A program made the translations under genes and the position numbers. From contig NC_029547.1 of the NCBI RefSeq assembly GCF_001577835.2, positions 61,333,937 to 61,397,936 on the forward strand: a stretch of 64,000 nucleotides of DNA. The letters run 5' to 3'. The first letter of the stretch is position 1, and each line of letters opens with the position of its first letter. A model generated the notes under the pieces. It searched no databases. It saw only the letters and a list, made by a program, of their open reading frames with translations, and was not told the DNA's origin. This document shows positions 10,756 to 23,500 of the stretch, piece by piece. This DNA comes from Coturnix japonica (lineage: Eukaryota > Chordata > Aves > Galliformes > Phasianidae).

Positions 10756-11271
10756 GCAGAGGACTCTGTGTTGAGAGGGAAAGATAAAACTCCTCACAAG
10801 TCATGAGACTGCTTTTTCTCTTGCTGCCTGGCAGAGTGTGGCCGTGCTCCTCAGTCTTTTCGCCTTCAATTTTAGAGTGAGGTCTTTGGTTTTGAACACA
10901 ATCTCTCTCATTTTATTTGATTCGTCTGCAGTTCCAATTATATTGAATTACACTGTGTTATCTTGAATTCTGATACCATATTTTGTAAATTAACCTTCCT
11001 CCTCAGATCCTTGCCACTGTTAGGCGTTAAGGCCCATCTCCCATCTCCTTACTCTTCCTCTTTCTTCCCCTTTCCTCTTCCCTGGGGCATGGGTCCATGG
11101 GTCCCCTGCCCCATTACTCACAGTTATGATTAATAATATTATTAATAAAATAATAAAATAAATAGTAATAATAATGATAAAATAATAAATTAATAAAAAA
11201 AAATAATAAAAATTGCAGCCTGATGTCTCCTTGTCACAGATACAGATAGATCAAGAGATAACACAGACAGC
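10756..11271 (+). mobile_element. Foreign insertion inside CR1, possibly LTR-derived, with A/T-rich end
   Basis: A 516-bp block splits CR1 ORF2 between its aaggggtc and gggtctggac parts. The pentamer gggtc flanks it (10751-10755 and 11272-11276), as a 5-bp target-site duplication would. A taaattaaccttcctcctca segment resembles the polyadenylation and U5 part of some avian LTRs. A degenerate TAA/ATT stretch (about 11128-11213) lies near its 3' side. The ends are not a clean TG..CA, so family and exact limits are unsure. Confidence 0.4.
11128..11213. repeat. Degenerate (TAA)n A/T-rich low-complexity stretch
   Basis: Irregular runs of taa, ataat and aaataa inside the insertion that interrupts the CR1 copy. 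Confidence 0.8.
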
Positions 11272-12056
11272 GGGTCTGGACAAACTTGAGAGGTGGGCCC
11301 ATGCCAACCTTGTGAAGTTCAAGACCAAGTGCAAGATTCTACACCCCGCACAGATACAAGTTGGGCAGAGAGCAGCTCATAGGAGCAGCATTTGGGGTGG
11401 CCAGTTGATAAGACTCAGTATGAGCAGACACTGTGCACTTGCAGCCCAGAAGGCCAACCATACATTGCATCTGGAGAAGTGTGACCAGCAGGCCAAGGGA
11501 GTTGATTCTGCCCCTCTACTCTGCTCTTCTGATGCCCCACCTGGAGTACTGTGTCCAGTTCTAAAACCTCCAGCACAAGAAGGATCTGGACTTGTTGGAA
11601 CAGGGGAATAGCCATGGAGATCAGCAGAGGGCTGAAGCATCTATGGGGACAGGCTGAGAGAGCTGGGGCTCTTCAGCCTGGAGAAGGCTCCAGGGGGATT
11701 GTATAGTGGCTTTCCAGTACATGAAAGGGGCCTGTAGGAAAACTGGGGAGGGACTTTTCATTAGGGTGTGTAGCAACAGAACAAGGGGAAATGGCTTTAA
11801 ACCAGAAGAGGACAGATTTAGACTAGATATTAGGAAGAAATTGTTTACTGTGAGAATGGTGAGATACTGGAACAGGTTGCCCAGAGAGGCTGTGGATATA
11901 TCCTCTCTGGAAGCCTTCAAGACCAAGCTGGATGGGGCTGTGAGCAACCTGGTCTAGAAGAAAGTATCCTTGCCTATGGCATTGGGTTGAAACTTGATGA
12001 TCTTAAAGGTCCCTCTAACCCAAACCATTCTATGGCTCTAAGATGCTGTGATTCTA

Positions 12057-13071
12057 AATCCTTGTGGTTCAGTTTTCCCTTCCTCATGTCAGGAGGAAAA
12101 TTGTACTCTGCTGCTTTCTGCTCCAGGTTTGAGCAAGACAGACAACAAAGGCAAATGATAAACCATGTAACAGCAAATGATAAACCATGTAAACAACCTC
12201 TTTAAAATACAACATTCCAACTCTTCCGATTTTTACATTGAAGAAGAACTCTGAGAATATGCAGGTTTTCTGGCAACAAGGTTGTGTGAGTCTTTCATCT
12301 ACACTGTGTTTTGTGGTACATCCAGACTACATTTTAATTAAACAAAGCTTCGTATTATGATACTTCTAAATGGTAAAAGTAGCCTCTGATAAAGTTAAAA
12401 ACATGACTATTTTGCCTAAAATTCACGCAACATACTAAATATCTAAAATTACTTAATTGCTATTTAATTTTGAGATGCAGTTCTTTTTAATTATTATCAT
12501 TACTTATTATTATTATTATGATACAGAGTTTTATAAGTTTTTATATAATCACTATTTTCAAAGATCAAACCTCTTGTCACTCATAGCATTTTCTACAACA
12601 TTAAAAATCCTCAATCAGAACAAAGGTATTGTTATTGTCAGTTCTCTATGGCGTCTAAACACATTGCATTGTATGTTTTTGTTGTTGGTGTTTTATTTCT
12701 AGTTTCTCAGCTTCTATTTTTTATTTCTAATGCTGTATTCAGGAATGTATCTTCATCACTGTACAACTGAGCTGTATCAATGATAATGTCTTTAAAGCTG
12801 GACAACCAAATTTTAAGAGAATAAGGATAGGTCTAAATTGAGGTGGCCTTATTTACAAACAAAATAGAAAATATTAATAAAAATTCAAATAACACCAGAA
12901 TAAAATTCCTCCTTTCTGAGAACACGGATTTTGAAGTTCATCTTTTGTTTTAAATTATCACACATGTCACTGGTGCTGGGTATCCACTTGGCCATTGTAT
13001 TTTCCCTCCTGCACTCTGATCTTAAATGTTTTTGTTGTTTTTTTTTTAGCAGCCTAGGCAGGTGTACTCAT
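12057..13071. other. AT-rich spacer
   Basis: No gene or clear interspersed element. A short imperfect ATT run lies at about 12495-12522. Confidence 0.5.
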
Positions 13072-13475
13072 TTTGGGATGGAGTTAATTTTCTTCACAGT
13101 ATCTCATGAGATGTCTGTTTTGGATCTGCAATGAGCAGATATATATGTCCTTCATAGTGTCTGGTATGTTGCTATGTTTTGGCTTTAAGAGAAGTACAAC
13201 ACTGATAACACACACAATTTTTAGTTGCTGTTGAGCAGTTTTTATACAGGACTTAGGACAATTCAGCCCCTTGTGCTGAGTGAGGAGTTGAGGGCATGAG
13301 GAGCTGGGGGCACAGCCAGGACAGCTCAACCAAATTGGACAGAGAGATCTCCCATACCACTTGGTGTTATGCTCATCTATAGAAACTGGGGGAAAGAAGA
13401 ATGGGGAAAGGGGGGATGTTTTGAGTGATGGTATTTGCCCTTTCAAGAAACTATTGCACTTTGCTTTCCTGTCTC
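13072..13475 (+). mobile_element. Solo LTR fragment resembling an abundant avian ERVL-type LTR
   Basis: Segments such as gggatggagttaattttctt, gctatgttttggctttaag, cagccaggacagctcaacca and gtgatggtatttgccctttc are, from memory, diverged matches in the right order to a very common bird LTR. No internal region is seen on either side. The divergence suggests considerable age. Edges are approximate. Confidence 0.5.
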
Positions 13476-16400
13476 TTCATCAGCACCAGTCACTAGTCCT
13501 TCCATGCCTCTATAACAAGGTTATGTCAATGGAGTTTCTCCAGAGCTTTCAGCAGACTTCTCTTATCTAAATCACAGCAATAGGGTCTCATCTGAGTTGA
13601 CAGATCTTGAATTAGCTAAAACTGATGCATACCTACCTCTTAAACAAACAAACAAACAAAATCTTGCCAACCAAGAAAAAGTTCTGACGTTCTTCCAGTC
13701 CATCTGTGACAGATGTCACCCATGATGGGGTAATGAACAAAAAATTCTAACAATTAGTTAGTATTTTATTAGACTCTGCTCTCTCTTTTGTAAAGATATT
13801 TCATTCTTTCTCAAAGTCTTGCCTAAGTGTCTTGACAAGAGCATATAGATTAATTACTATGCAGATTTTGACATTATGGGCAACATTTTACTACAACAGA
13901 TGCTTATAAATGCACTTGTCATTAAAAAAAAATTAGTATTTTGCAATCACGAACACTTCTCATGAATTAACTGTCAAGAACAAGATCTATCTTACATTTC
14001 AACAGTACAGTCAAATAAATAGTTGGCAGTGGATTTTAATGATTCAAGTCCATTTTCACTACATTAGAATGGTGACATTCATCATGTCCATAGGGACATA
14101 TCCGTAGGAAACTGAGTTTTGAGTTCTTTGTGTTGTACAGTTTCTGGACTTTCCTTCCAGCTCCTGAATTTTATTGCACACTGAACTACTCAGCCAGTAT
14201 CCTAAAGGAATCAGTTCATAAAGCACCATTTTGCCCTTGCCCTCTTTTTCTCCCCTTTGTACCTTTTCAATAAATCACTAGGGTGATTTATTTCTCACAG
14301 TCTTACCAACGTACAAGAGATCACATTTAGAGAGTGTGTTTTAAATTAAGTCCTCAGGATGAAAAGAAAAAAAAAAGAGTAGAGCTTAGAACGTGTTCAA
14401 GTTCCATGAAACCATGTAGTTTATTATTGTCTTTATCTTATCAGATACGACCTCTTATGGTTTGGGGCTCTGTGAGAGTGGTACATTCATGATCTGGGGC
14501 AGGAGAAAAATAGCAGTGCTGTTTACCTGTGTTACTATCCCATCAGCTGAAACTGGAGCACACTTTTGGTCATCTCTGTGCAGACTCAGCCTTACCAGAA
14601 CATCTTTCTCCTTGCTACAGAGGCTGAACTTTCCAACACATCATTTACACCACTCTGTCCATGGAGACAAATTCCTCCTGGGAGCTTACCCTTGGAGAAT
14701 TAGATATATATTTACCCTCAGGGCCTAAGCTGGTTGAAAGTTTCTTTATGTTTTCAGTTGTTTATTGAGATAGAGTTAAGTAGCTGACGTGGTCTTTTCA
14801 CTACGCAATTGTAGTGAAATTTTTTATTGTCTTTAATTTGCATAAGAATCATAAAAATATGTTTTGTAATGTTATATCCATCCTATTCACTTAGACAAAC
14901 AAACCCCCAAATAATTGTGTTAGGTAACACACTGATACAGGAGTTGTTTAAAGAAGAAAATCTATTACAAATGACTGCCTCCGTCTTACATGGATGGGCA
15001 GCTGTCAAAAGTAGAATTTCAAGGACACTGAAGGTATATCCCATATATTCACTATAACAGCTAAAATAAAAGTACACAAATAGTGTTGTCATCCTATTTT
15101 AGGCATCAAAACATGTTTCATTCTACCTATACTTGTCAGGAAGAAAAGAACCTCCACAGCTTTTTAATGCTTAATGTAACTTCTCTCTTCTTCATTGCTG
15201 TGCATGTGAACATGGCTTCTCAACAGACGTTCAGAGGAAGGAAGGATGGGAACAGTCTACAAGGGCTGCTCCAAGTTATTTTAAACTCCTCTTTGAAGTC
15301 ATTGCACAATTACATACTTGAATCCACATATTTCTCTGAATAATGAGAACTCTGATACAGTTATGAGCTGAGCATAACAATAACATATCAGCTTTTGCAA
15401 GAGCTTGTTTTTGTCTTTGAACCCCCAGTTATGTATCTGAACCATAAGTTCAAGATATGTGCAAATAAATCCTTGGAAAAATATAGAGCTTTCATGGAAC
15501 TTCAGTGAATTTGAAATTCTTACCAACTCTATGTCATCGCATACTAAAAAACCACCATAATCTGTTCTAGCCCTACTTTATTACTTTACTGACAAGCTTA
15601 GAAAAGTTATATTCTCCTCTCAAACTCTTATTCAAAAATATTAGTGTTGAAATCTTCAGTTCTTACAGCAGGTATATGTACTGCACACGTATATATTTTA
15701 AAAATAAGCATTCTGCTGAAAACTCAGGAAAATGAGAAAACAACAACCAAAAGAAGATTGTTATAATCAGGAGGCTTTTCTGCATCCTATCCTTGCTGCA
15801 GCAAATTCATTTTTAGTTTTGCTTTTGCATTTCAGTTTAAACAGAAATATTTCCTACCAAAGTTCAAGGACAATTGTGCTCCAATTTTGTTTGATTAAAT
15901 CACATTTTAAAATACAAAGGCAGATTTTGCCACCTGAGAACTACTGAGCACACCAGCAAATGGTACTTCAAAGAAAAACACCAGAAATAAACACTTCCTG
16001 CCCTAGCAGAGCCTTTGAAATAAGGAAAGTAAAAGTTAAAAGCTCAAAACTATTGTCTGACATGACGAGGAAGGCAGAAGGAAATTTCAGAGTGAAGTTG
16101 CAAGAAATAACAGTTCAGGGAAGGTTTAGAGAATGTAGTGTTGTTTTTTGGTTGTTGCTTTGTTTGTTTTCCATTTCTTTTAAGAAATGAAGCACTAAAT
16201 AAAAAGCTTAGGTATATAGTAAAAGTGGCTCCTGTATTAGTTTTCCTTCTGCATGAAAAGAGCTATTTCCTTTTGAAAGTCAAATAAGACTTTGAATATC
16301 TAGAGAGCTTTTCAAAAAATGTTAAAAAATACAAACACTACAGCTAAGTCATTCTGCAGTTTACTGGAGTATTATTAGACTCTTCAGATAGATTCTTAGG

Positions 16401-17823
16401 ATTCATATCAGTGGGGTTTTATTCCTATGCAGACTTTATTATGACTGAAAGCTGCTCTGTGAGTAGACCAAGCAGGATGAGGCTGTACCCTTGGAGTAAT
16501 ATTTCAGGCACTGTTTGAGAACAGTACTGTGCTTGAGCGTGCTTTTTAAAAAGAATGCCATATCTTTTGAAAAGCCTGAAAAATACATACTTTGTTTTCT
16601 GAAGAAAACACTTTTGTGTCATGGAGACAAATCCATCCTTAGAAAAACTGTTTCTTGTAGATCTAAAAATAACTTTGGAAATAGAATTTAAGCAAACTGA
16701 ATTTAAACAAAGTAATTCATTTTCACGGATTTGTTCATCATTTCACATCTATTTTCAGTGTTTTTCAGAGCTTACTCATATTTGGTTTTGTTTTAAACAA
16801 GGCAACTCAGAGATTTATATAGATAAATGCATAGGGTTCAGTAGACATGTGAGTTATTCATGTACATCATATAAGTGGACATTTATGATGCAACAGATTT
16901 ACTGAAGGTTATGATAGTTCCTAGAAAACAGTAGTTTTATAATCTCAGCATCAATGAGCATTGCTGCGTGGTATTTTTAAATTTCAGCTTATGTTTTAAA
17001 AGCCATTAGCCATGTAAATCATTAAATAATTATAGAACTAATAAGCTGTACTTAAGATTAATGTTATGAACTGAAAGATTTTCAGAATGCAAAAAAATCT
17101 TTCTATGTCATTTTGTCAGCCACTCCCAGTGGCTGTGGCTGATGCTACACATTCTTAATTTATATATATAAAAAAAAGAAAAAGCAGTGTAGGCATACAC
17201 AAATAGTTACCAGCATAATCTTTAACATAGAAATTTAAACAGCTCTTGCCAAATGTCTGTCACTCAAAAGTAAAGAAACGATGTTGAGAAAATGAATGAA
17301 GCTTAAAACTAACAGGAAAATGTATGCATTCATATCACTCAAGAGGCTAAAGCAGCTCAGCCAAATTTCTTTTATAGGAAAGAATCTCCATAGGTTTCTG
17401 TTTTTCACAAAGATATGCTGCCTCTTGTGCAAAATCCTTTTTCGAATTGCCAGAGCTGATTCTTCTTCAGTTTGTCCCATGAAAAGACAAAGATGATTGA
17501 CTTTAGATTCACTGGACAAGCAGTAAAGTGTCCATACAGTATTTATCATGAAGAGTTTCTCAAGCTTCCTTTTAATTATTCTTATTTGATTGAAATCAAC
17601 AATCCAATTTACACCTTGTTTGCCAGTGAAAACCCCATTTTTTCCTTTTCTTGTAATATGCTTTTCTTTTTAGTTTTTTTCCTCATCTCTGCAACCTTAA
17701 GTTTTTTTTTACACATTTTTTTTTTTTTTTTTTTTTTTTTCCAGATAAATTTGTGTTGCAAAGTTAATTGCTCTGTGTCAGTGTCTCACTCCAATTTACA
17801 GGAGGGAGGCAAGGTTCTTTGAT
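13476..17823. other. AT-rich spacer
   Basis: Nothing identifiable beyond short A/T runs, a (CAAA)n at 13640-13660 and a poly-T run of about 30 at 17712-17741. None of the open frames has splice support or a recognised product. Confidence 0.5.
17712..17741. repeat. Poly-T tract
   Basis: About 30 consecutive T residues, roughly 80 bp from the LTR at 17825. Confidence 0.9.
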
Positions 17824-17824
17824 A

Positions 17825-18528
17825 TGTATATACCCGGCGTGAGATTAAGAAGCAACGGTTCAAATGTTGGTCCAACCAGTTTATTAAAGTCCTAGCCGCT
17901 TTTAGGGAGATGGGGAAGGGAAGGTAGGCGATAGGAAAAGTAGGAAATATAAGCAAGGAGTCTTTGCAGAGAACAAAAGAGATATAGTCACCACCGTGGG
18001 TCCAGCGAGGTACACAGTAGGTCCGTTGATCTCAGGAACTCGTCTGATCACCGCGGGGGATGGGAGACAGCTCCGCAGCAAGCCGGCCTCGGGGGCGGGG
18101 TGGGGGGGGGGTTGGTTATTCCGACGAGGTTTTCCCCTCAGGGAATTCTCCGTCAAAGGTGTCTTTGGGAGTTTGTCTCCAAAGTCCCCAGTTTAGTGAG
18201 GGCCTTTTATCCTCCATTTCGGTGGGACTGTTTTTCTCTTTAGTTTAGTGTGACATACCTGGCCCAACAGATAAGCCAGAAGGGAGTGGTGCCTTTGTTG
18301 CCAGGCACAAGCATTATCACCTTTCGCAGTGGTCAGCTCCTCCAAGCCGCACCCCTGAGAAAGACTGCCTGTCCTGATTGCTCTCATGAGCAGAGGTGCT
18401 GTGTCACAACAACACCCACCATTCACTCTCCTAGATAGTTAGCAGTCGCCAGTCAGAGCCTTATCATCAGAAAGGCCTGGCAAAGCAAGCTCTGAGACAA
18501 TAAAAGAAAAACAGTTCTCTCCTTTACA
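17825..18528 (-). mobile_element. Solo LTR of an avian endogenous retrovirus, about 704 bp
   Basis: A GC-richer island in AT-rich DNA. On the minus strand it starts TGTAAAGGAG and ends TATATACA, an inverted TGTA/TACA pair. It carries a GATAAAAGG TATA-like box (about 18203-18211) and an AATAAA polyadenylation signal (17880-17885) followed by a short R-U5. I found no convincing target-site duplication and no internal region, so it is a solo LTR. It looks nearly whole and is not heavily decayed. Confidence 0.6.
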
Positions 18529-18807
18529 GTCAGAAGTTATTTGTCCCTTGCATTTCCTTTTTCTGAATTTTAATTCCTATTATTTTTCTTATTCCTTCCA
18601 CTTCCCTCAGTCTTGTATGTCCAAAACTTTTCTTTATTCCTTAGTTTTGTTTTTCTTTCCCGCTCTTTCATTTTTCCTCGGGCAGCTGACTCAGAAGAAA
18701 TGTAAGTCCTTCCATCTGATAGTGGTACAGAACGCACAAGAAGTGCTTTCTCAACCCAGACAAGTATCTTGATGGCAAAGTCATGCCACTAAGGACTTAT
18801 ATGCTGA

Positions 18808-18932
18808 TAGGAAAACAATAACAATAATAACAAAACAACCAAAAAAAAAAAGATAACAAAGCAAAACAACAGAAAACTTAAAAACCCAACAAAACAATAA
18901 GACAAACAAACAAAAACAAAACACAAGGCCTC
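18808..18932. repeat. A-rich low-complexity stretch
   Basis: Mixed aacaata, aaaac and caaacaaa units, with almost no T. Confidence 0.85.
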
Positions 18933-19897
18933 TGAGTAATTTCCAGATCTCCTATGGAGTAAACCTGAGTTTATTTTACTTTAAATGACCAACTTCAACA
19001 GCAGAACCTTCAGCATTATTTTGCAATAGAGACTCTGTCTCAGATTCAATATGGACCTACACATGAATTACTAAATTGAGAGAAGTCCCATATTAACCAA
19101 CACCTGTTCTCTTCTAAATGAAGGTATACGTGTAGTTATTGAGATGAGTTTATAGAATGGATAACTTCATTCTTCATTCTTAATTCCTGCCTCATTTGAA
19201 AATGTCCACTGTAGATTCATACAGTGCATTTGATACCAAACCAATAGATCTCGTAACTACATATTTCAAAGTGTGAGTGGTCATGCTCTAACACAGTGAA
19301 AGCTGTAATCCTATCTTTCAGAGTCAGCGAATGACAACACAGTGTTTATTAGCACAAATTCTTTAAGTTCCTTCATTTTGGTTTTAGCAACTAGGCACAT
19401 ACACAGAATAATATTTACTCTTATTTATCTCAGTAGCCTGACAACAGCAAACAGACAAAAACAGACCAATAGAGGGGTGCATCAATAAATTATAAAATAA
19501 TAACATAAACATTGCTGAAAGGCAAACATTTCAGAATATAGTTCCAAAACAACTCTAATCTCTGTACTTCATTTCTTACCATGCTGGGAACTACAAATGA
19601 AAGTGACAGCAATGAAGTATCTGTTTCTGACTATGACTCTTACGGAGTAAACTAACTGAATCACCATTGCACATTATCAGGGGTTTCACATTCAGTTAAC
19701 TTGTTGAGATATAACCACTTTGTCTCATTTTCAGCTTGAGTTTAACTTGCTTGACATTGCATACAAGATGATTTCACTGGCTGCTGAGCTTTTCACGTGA
19801 AATTCCTCAACACTTAGCAGGCTTGTCAGGAACAATACTCTGCAGTAACCTCCATAAAATACAGGATGAGAAGGTAAAGCAGAATGATGTAACACCA

Positions 19898-19932
19898 AAA
19901 AACAAACAAACAAACAAAACAAAACAAAACAA
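19898..19932. repeat. (CAAA)n / (CAAAA)n microsatellite
   Basis: Four CAAA units followed by CAAAA units. Confidence 0.85.
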
Positions 19933-20159
19933 ATTCAAAAAAAGTTTAAAAAGTAAAAAGTCCAAAATTTAAGTTCAGGGTTATCATCCACTTCTCGACA
20001 TCAACCGAACATCAGCTGTATAGAAATCACTTAAAAACAACAATAAATTTTCACACTCACTCAGACTTTCACACTCACACTCAGTACAAATTATCTTGAA
20101 TTGAGTTGCTTAGGGGTGTACAGAGACCTGCAAGATGCAGTTTGTGGTTGTTTAATTTG

Positions 20160-20508
20160 AATAAGAGGTGGCTGAGGGAGACCTCATTGCTCTCTACAAC
20201 TACCTGAAAGGAGGTTGTGATGAGGAGGGTCTTCTTTTTCTCGTGTGACAAGTGATAGGACACAAGGAAACAGTCTGAAACTGTGCTAGGTGAAGTTTAG
20301 ATGGGTAATTAGGAAGAATTCCATCATGGAGAAGAAAGTCAAGCATTGGAATTGGCTGCCCATGGAAGTGGTCACTGGAGATATTCAAGGATCCTCATCC
20401 TTGGAGGCATTCAAGAAATGCATGAACACATCACATGGTTAAGTGGTGGGAACATTCATGATCTTGAAAGTCTTTTCTAAACTAAGTGAATCTGTGGCTC
20501 TAAAATAA
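20160..20508 (+). repeat. CR1 LINE 3' fragment
   Basis: Contains gacctcattgctctctacaa, ctacctgaaaggaggttg, attggctgcccatggaagtg and a decayed tail aatctgtggctctaaaat. It is strongly diverged with several small indels. Confidence 0.75.
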
Positions 20509-23500
20509 GTTATATGTCTGTGTTTTAAAATAGTAATGCTCAGAGTTCAGTTAAGAGTAATCATTACTTGGCCCGTTTTCAATGCTTTGTTCTTAACAGC
20601 CAATATTTTCTTATTAAAAATTATTTCAGAATGGGTATTTTTTCTGTAGTCTGCATTTAATTCAACCTTGATTCAAAGACAGATAGTCCTCAATTTCAAG
20701 AAATACACACTTTATTCATCCTAAAATCACTTGACCAAAAATAACCTGTGATTAAAAAAATAAATAAAAAATCAGTCTCCCAGTATTGTGATCCCACATA
20801 AGCTTCACAACATATATTATCTTGCATAGTTGTTAACCACGAGGTGGAAATATCCAATTTTCATTTCTATTTTTATGAAAGCAAAATGTATTCATTTGTC
20901 TCTTTACATGCTGATTACTTTACTTTGTTTTGAAAATCAGCCATCTACAACATTATTCATTTCTTAGCAGGATAAAAAGCCTTTTTAAACCCAGCTGCAT
21001 GGAACTATTGACTTCATCGTCAGAGAAAGAGAAAAAATAAGATGATTTTCAGTTCATTAGTACTTTCATCTCTATCAGTAGTTTTTCAGTCTCAATCGGT
21101 TATGTTAACAGCACAGATTAACTTCTCCAGCTATTTTTCAGTCATCAAACATAATCTAAACACAGGGAATTGCATACTATTACTTTGTCTTTTGTCCACT
21201 TTGTGGACTCTCTGGACCTATATTCATGAAAATGGGAAAATTTCAGCATTTCTGTACTATCCAACACTGCACTGTTGTGCCACCATACATTGTATGGTAT
21301 TTGTAGGTGTTTGTACATTTAGCTTCTCTAAACCCTCGGGTATTACAGCATGCTTCCAGGAAGTGACAACTGAGAGAGACAAACATGTTGTCAGTTCAAA
21401 AACCTGACTTTTCTTCTCAGCAAATTAGTTGCCTTCCTTCCTTGTGTATATGATGCACCACAGTTTTCAGTTTACTGCTAGAAATGTTGATCATTGAGGC
21501 TGACCTATACACATCCATACGGGATGGAGGAATTTTACTACAAATGACACTGAAATTCAGATTTGATTTGGGCTTCTTCTTCACCTGAATACTATGGGCA
21601 AGAATTACAACCTAAAATGAATAAAGTCAGGATTCTCTGTTAATAATATTTCATTCGATGCTATTGATCTTACTAAACAAAAAAAGGAGGAGTTATTATT
21701 GTTGTATTCCATCTCCTTGATTTATTCATTCTAACTGAATGGTATCCTATTTTTCCTTCACTCATGTAGTCTTTGTATTACCAATAATCTTCTGCCATAA
21801 TTAATCCCTACAATGAAGTAAAATATACAAGGCCTGATTGAGAATTGTTGTCTCCGTGTTAAGTTTTACTTTCTCATACTGTATGTTCAACCTTAGTTCT
21901 GTTTCAGCAAGTCTGTCTCTATAAAAATGTCAGCGTTGCTCTTTGAGTACCTCAGTAAAATAAGGAAGATGAAGTTATCAATTAGAATAATACTTTTCTG
22001 AAATTTAAGTTACATATTGAATTGCATACAAATGAAGTAACAGAAAGGCCTATCAGTGCTAAAGATGTGAGATTAACTACTCCCTCATACTCATTTTTAA
22101 CGAAGAGTAACAATTGAGTTGACAAACGAATTCCAGGTCTCCTCATATCACTTGTCAATCAAAGTGTAACCCTTTTAATGTTTTTTCTCTTTAATAAAAT
22201 ATCCAGCACTCTGTTTTGCCATCTCAAGTGCAGTGACACCTGACATTCACAAACCTAGGGAACTTTGCCAGCTGTACCTTCCATTCACATTTCACATAAC
22301 TACTTCAACTTTCAGGGAGAATTAAACTTTGTACATTCATTTTATGGACATGGTTTACTTATTAAATCAGAAAGCCATATAAAAACTTCACTGATAATTA
22401 AGTCAGTAAGCAGTTTGCATTTGTTTTCATCTTGTTTACAGATTTGATGAAAAGGAAACAATGGGCTTCTCCAATTTACACATTAATTAAGGATGAAGAA
22501 AAGTCTGGCTAGGATCAGTAAAAGACAATCTGTCATTAATACAGCAGCAAATAAAATAAGAGGTGATGAGAAACTGCTGACTTTCAACTCTTTGACATGT
22601 GAATCATAGACCTTGTGCCTGTTGATGTAATTTCCAGTGTTAATTCAATGTCTCTGAAGAATATGGGTGAGACAAGGCTTTGTGAGTTATGACTTAAAGT
22701 AAGTGTTCAGAGAATATTCTAAAATTGTCTGGGTTGCACTGCTGAACTTGCTGAAGAACAATGTGATGGTAACTGATCAGGCTCTTTGTCCACACAAAGT
22801 TACACATCCTTGGAATGGTCCTCAAAAGCTGATACAAAATGCGTGACTCTGCTTTGGCCAAAATACAGAAGTACAAAATATACAGTGCTGAAGTGCTCCA
22901 GGGTTTCTAGAGTACTGCTAATTTTCTCTTTGTCAGGAAACATCTTCTATTTACATTACTTTCTCAAATGATCATCTGCTTTTCATCCCAATCTCTTGTT
23001 TTGATGTACAGACTTAACATTAACCAACCCCTTAAAGACACAATTTGCAAGAGCCATCTTAGTACCAGCCATTTGTATAAGGCTTTTCTTTTTCTTATTA
23101 GCTTTCTCTCTAACTCTTCTTTTGCTCTGCTGGTATTTTTTCATTAGAATAGTACATGCATTGAAGTGTATCACTTCATTAAATATATTTATACCCTGTA
23201 TTCTATCTGAGCATTACATCAGAATTAATTTACTAAGTGCTGCTTGATTACTTGTTCTCTTGGAGAAATATTTTGACAACAGATAAAATACAAGCCCTAA
23301 AAAATTCACTAGAAAAATACAGTAGGATTTTGTTGTTGTTACTCTTCCTTGCATTATTCTCACTTTACAGCATGGCTCGCAGTTATAGAAAATAAAAAGA
23401 TTGTCAAAATAAATAAACTCATTAGGTGTTGACCTGAAGACAGCACAAGTTTAGATGCAGCAGAGTATCTGTGCAGTTTGCTTTTAAAATTTTAATTCCA

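Larger units (their letters stand above)
10635..12056 (+). repeat. CR1 LINE with ORF2 remnant, interrupted by an insertion
   Basis: The longest + strand CR1. Its 5' part encodes TLSKFVDDTKL, which contains the reverse transcriptase catalytic block (FVDD, equivalent to the usual FADD). The downstream part encodes LDKLERWAHANLVKF, the next ORF2 segment. Between them lies a foreign block (10756-11271). The 3' region runs through gttgcccagagaggctgtgg to the tail ending gctgtgattcta. The ORF2 remnant is broken and not functional. Confidence 0.85.
18529..20159. other. AT-rich spacer with A-rich low-complexity patches
   Basis: Contains an A-rich CAAAA/AATAAC patch at about 18808-18932 and a (CAAA)n(CAAAA)n patch at about 19898-19932. 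No gene is recognised. Confidence 0.55.

Noticed and set aside
11213-11611. 132-codon + frame
   Set aside because: CR1 ORF2 remnant (LDKLERWAHANL), part of the LINE copy rather than a host gene.
15252-15290. caagggctgctccaagtta, resembling a mariner terminal repeat
   Set aside because: Match too short and not followed by any mariner body or second terminus.
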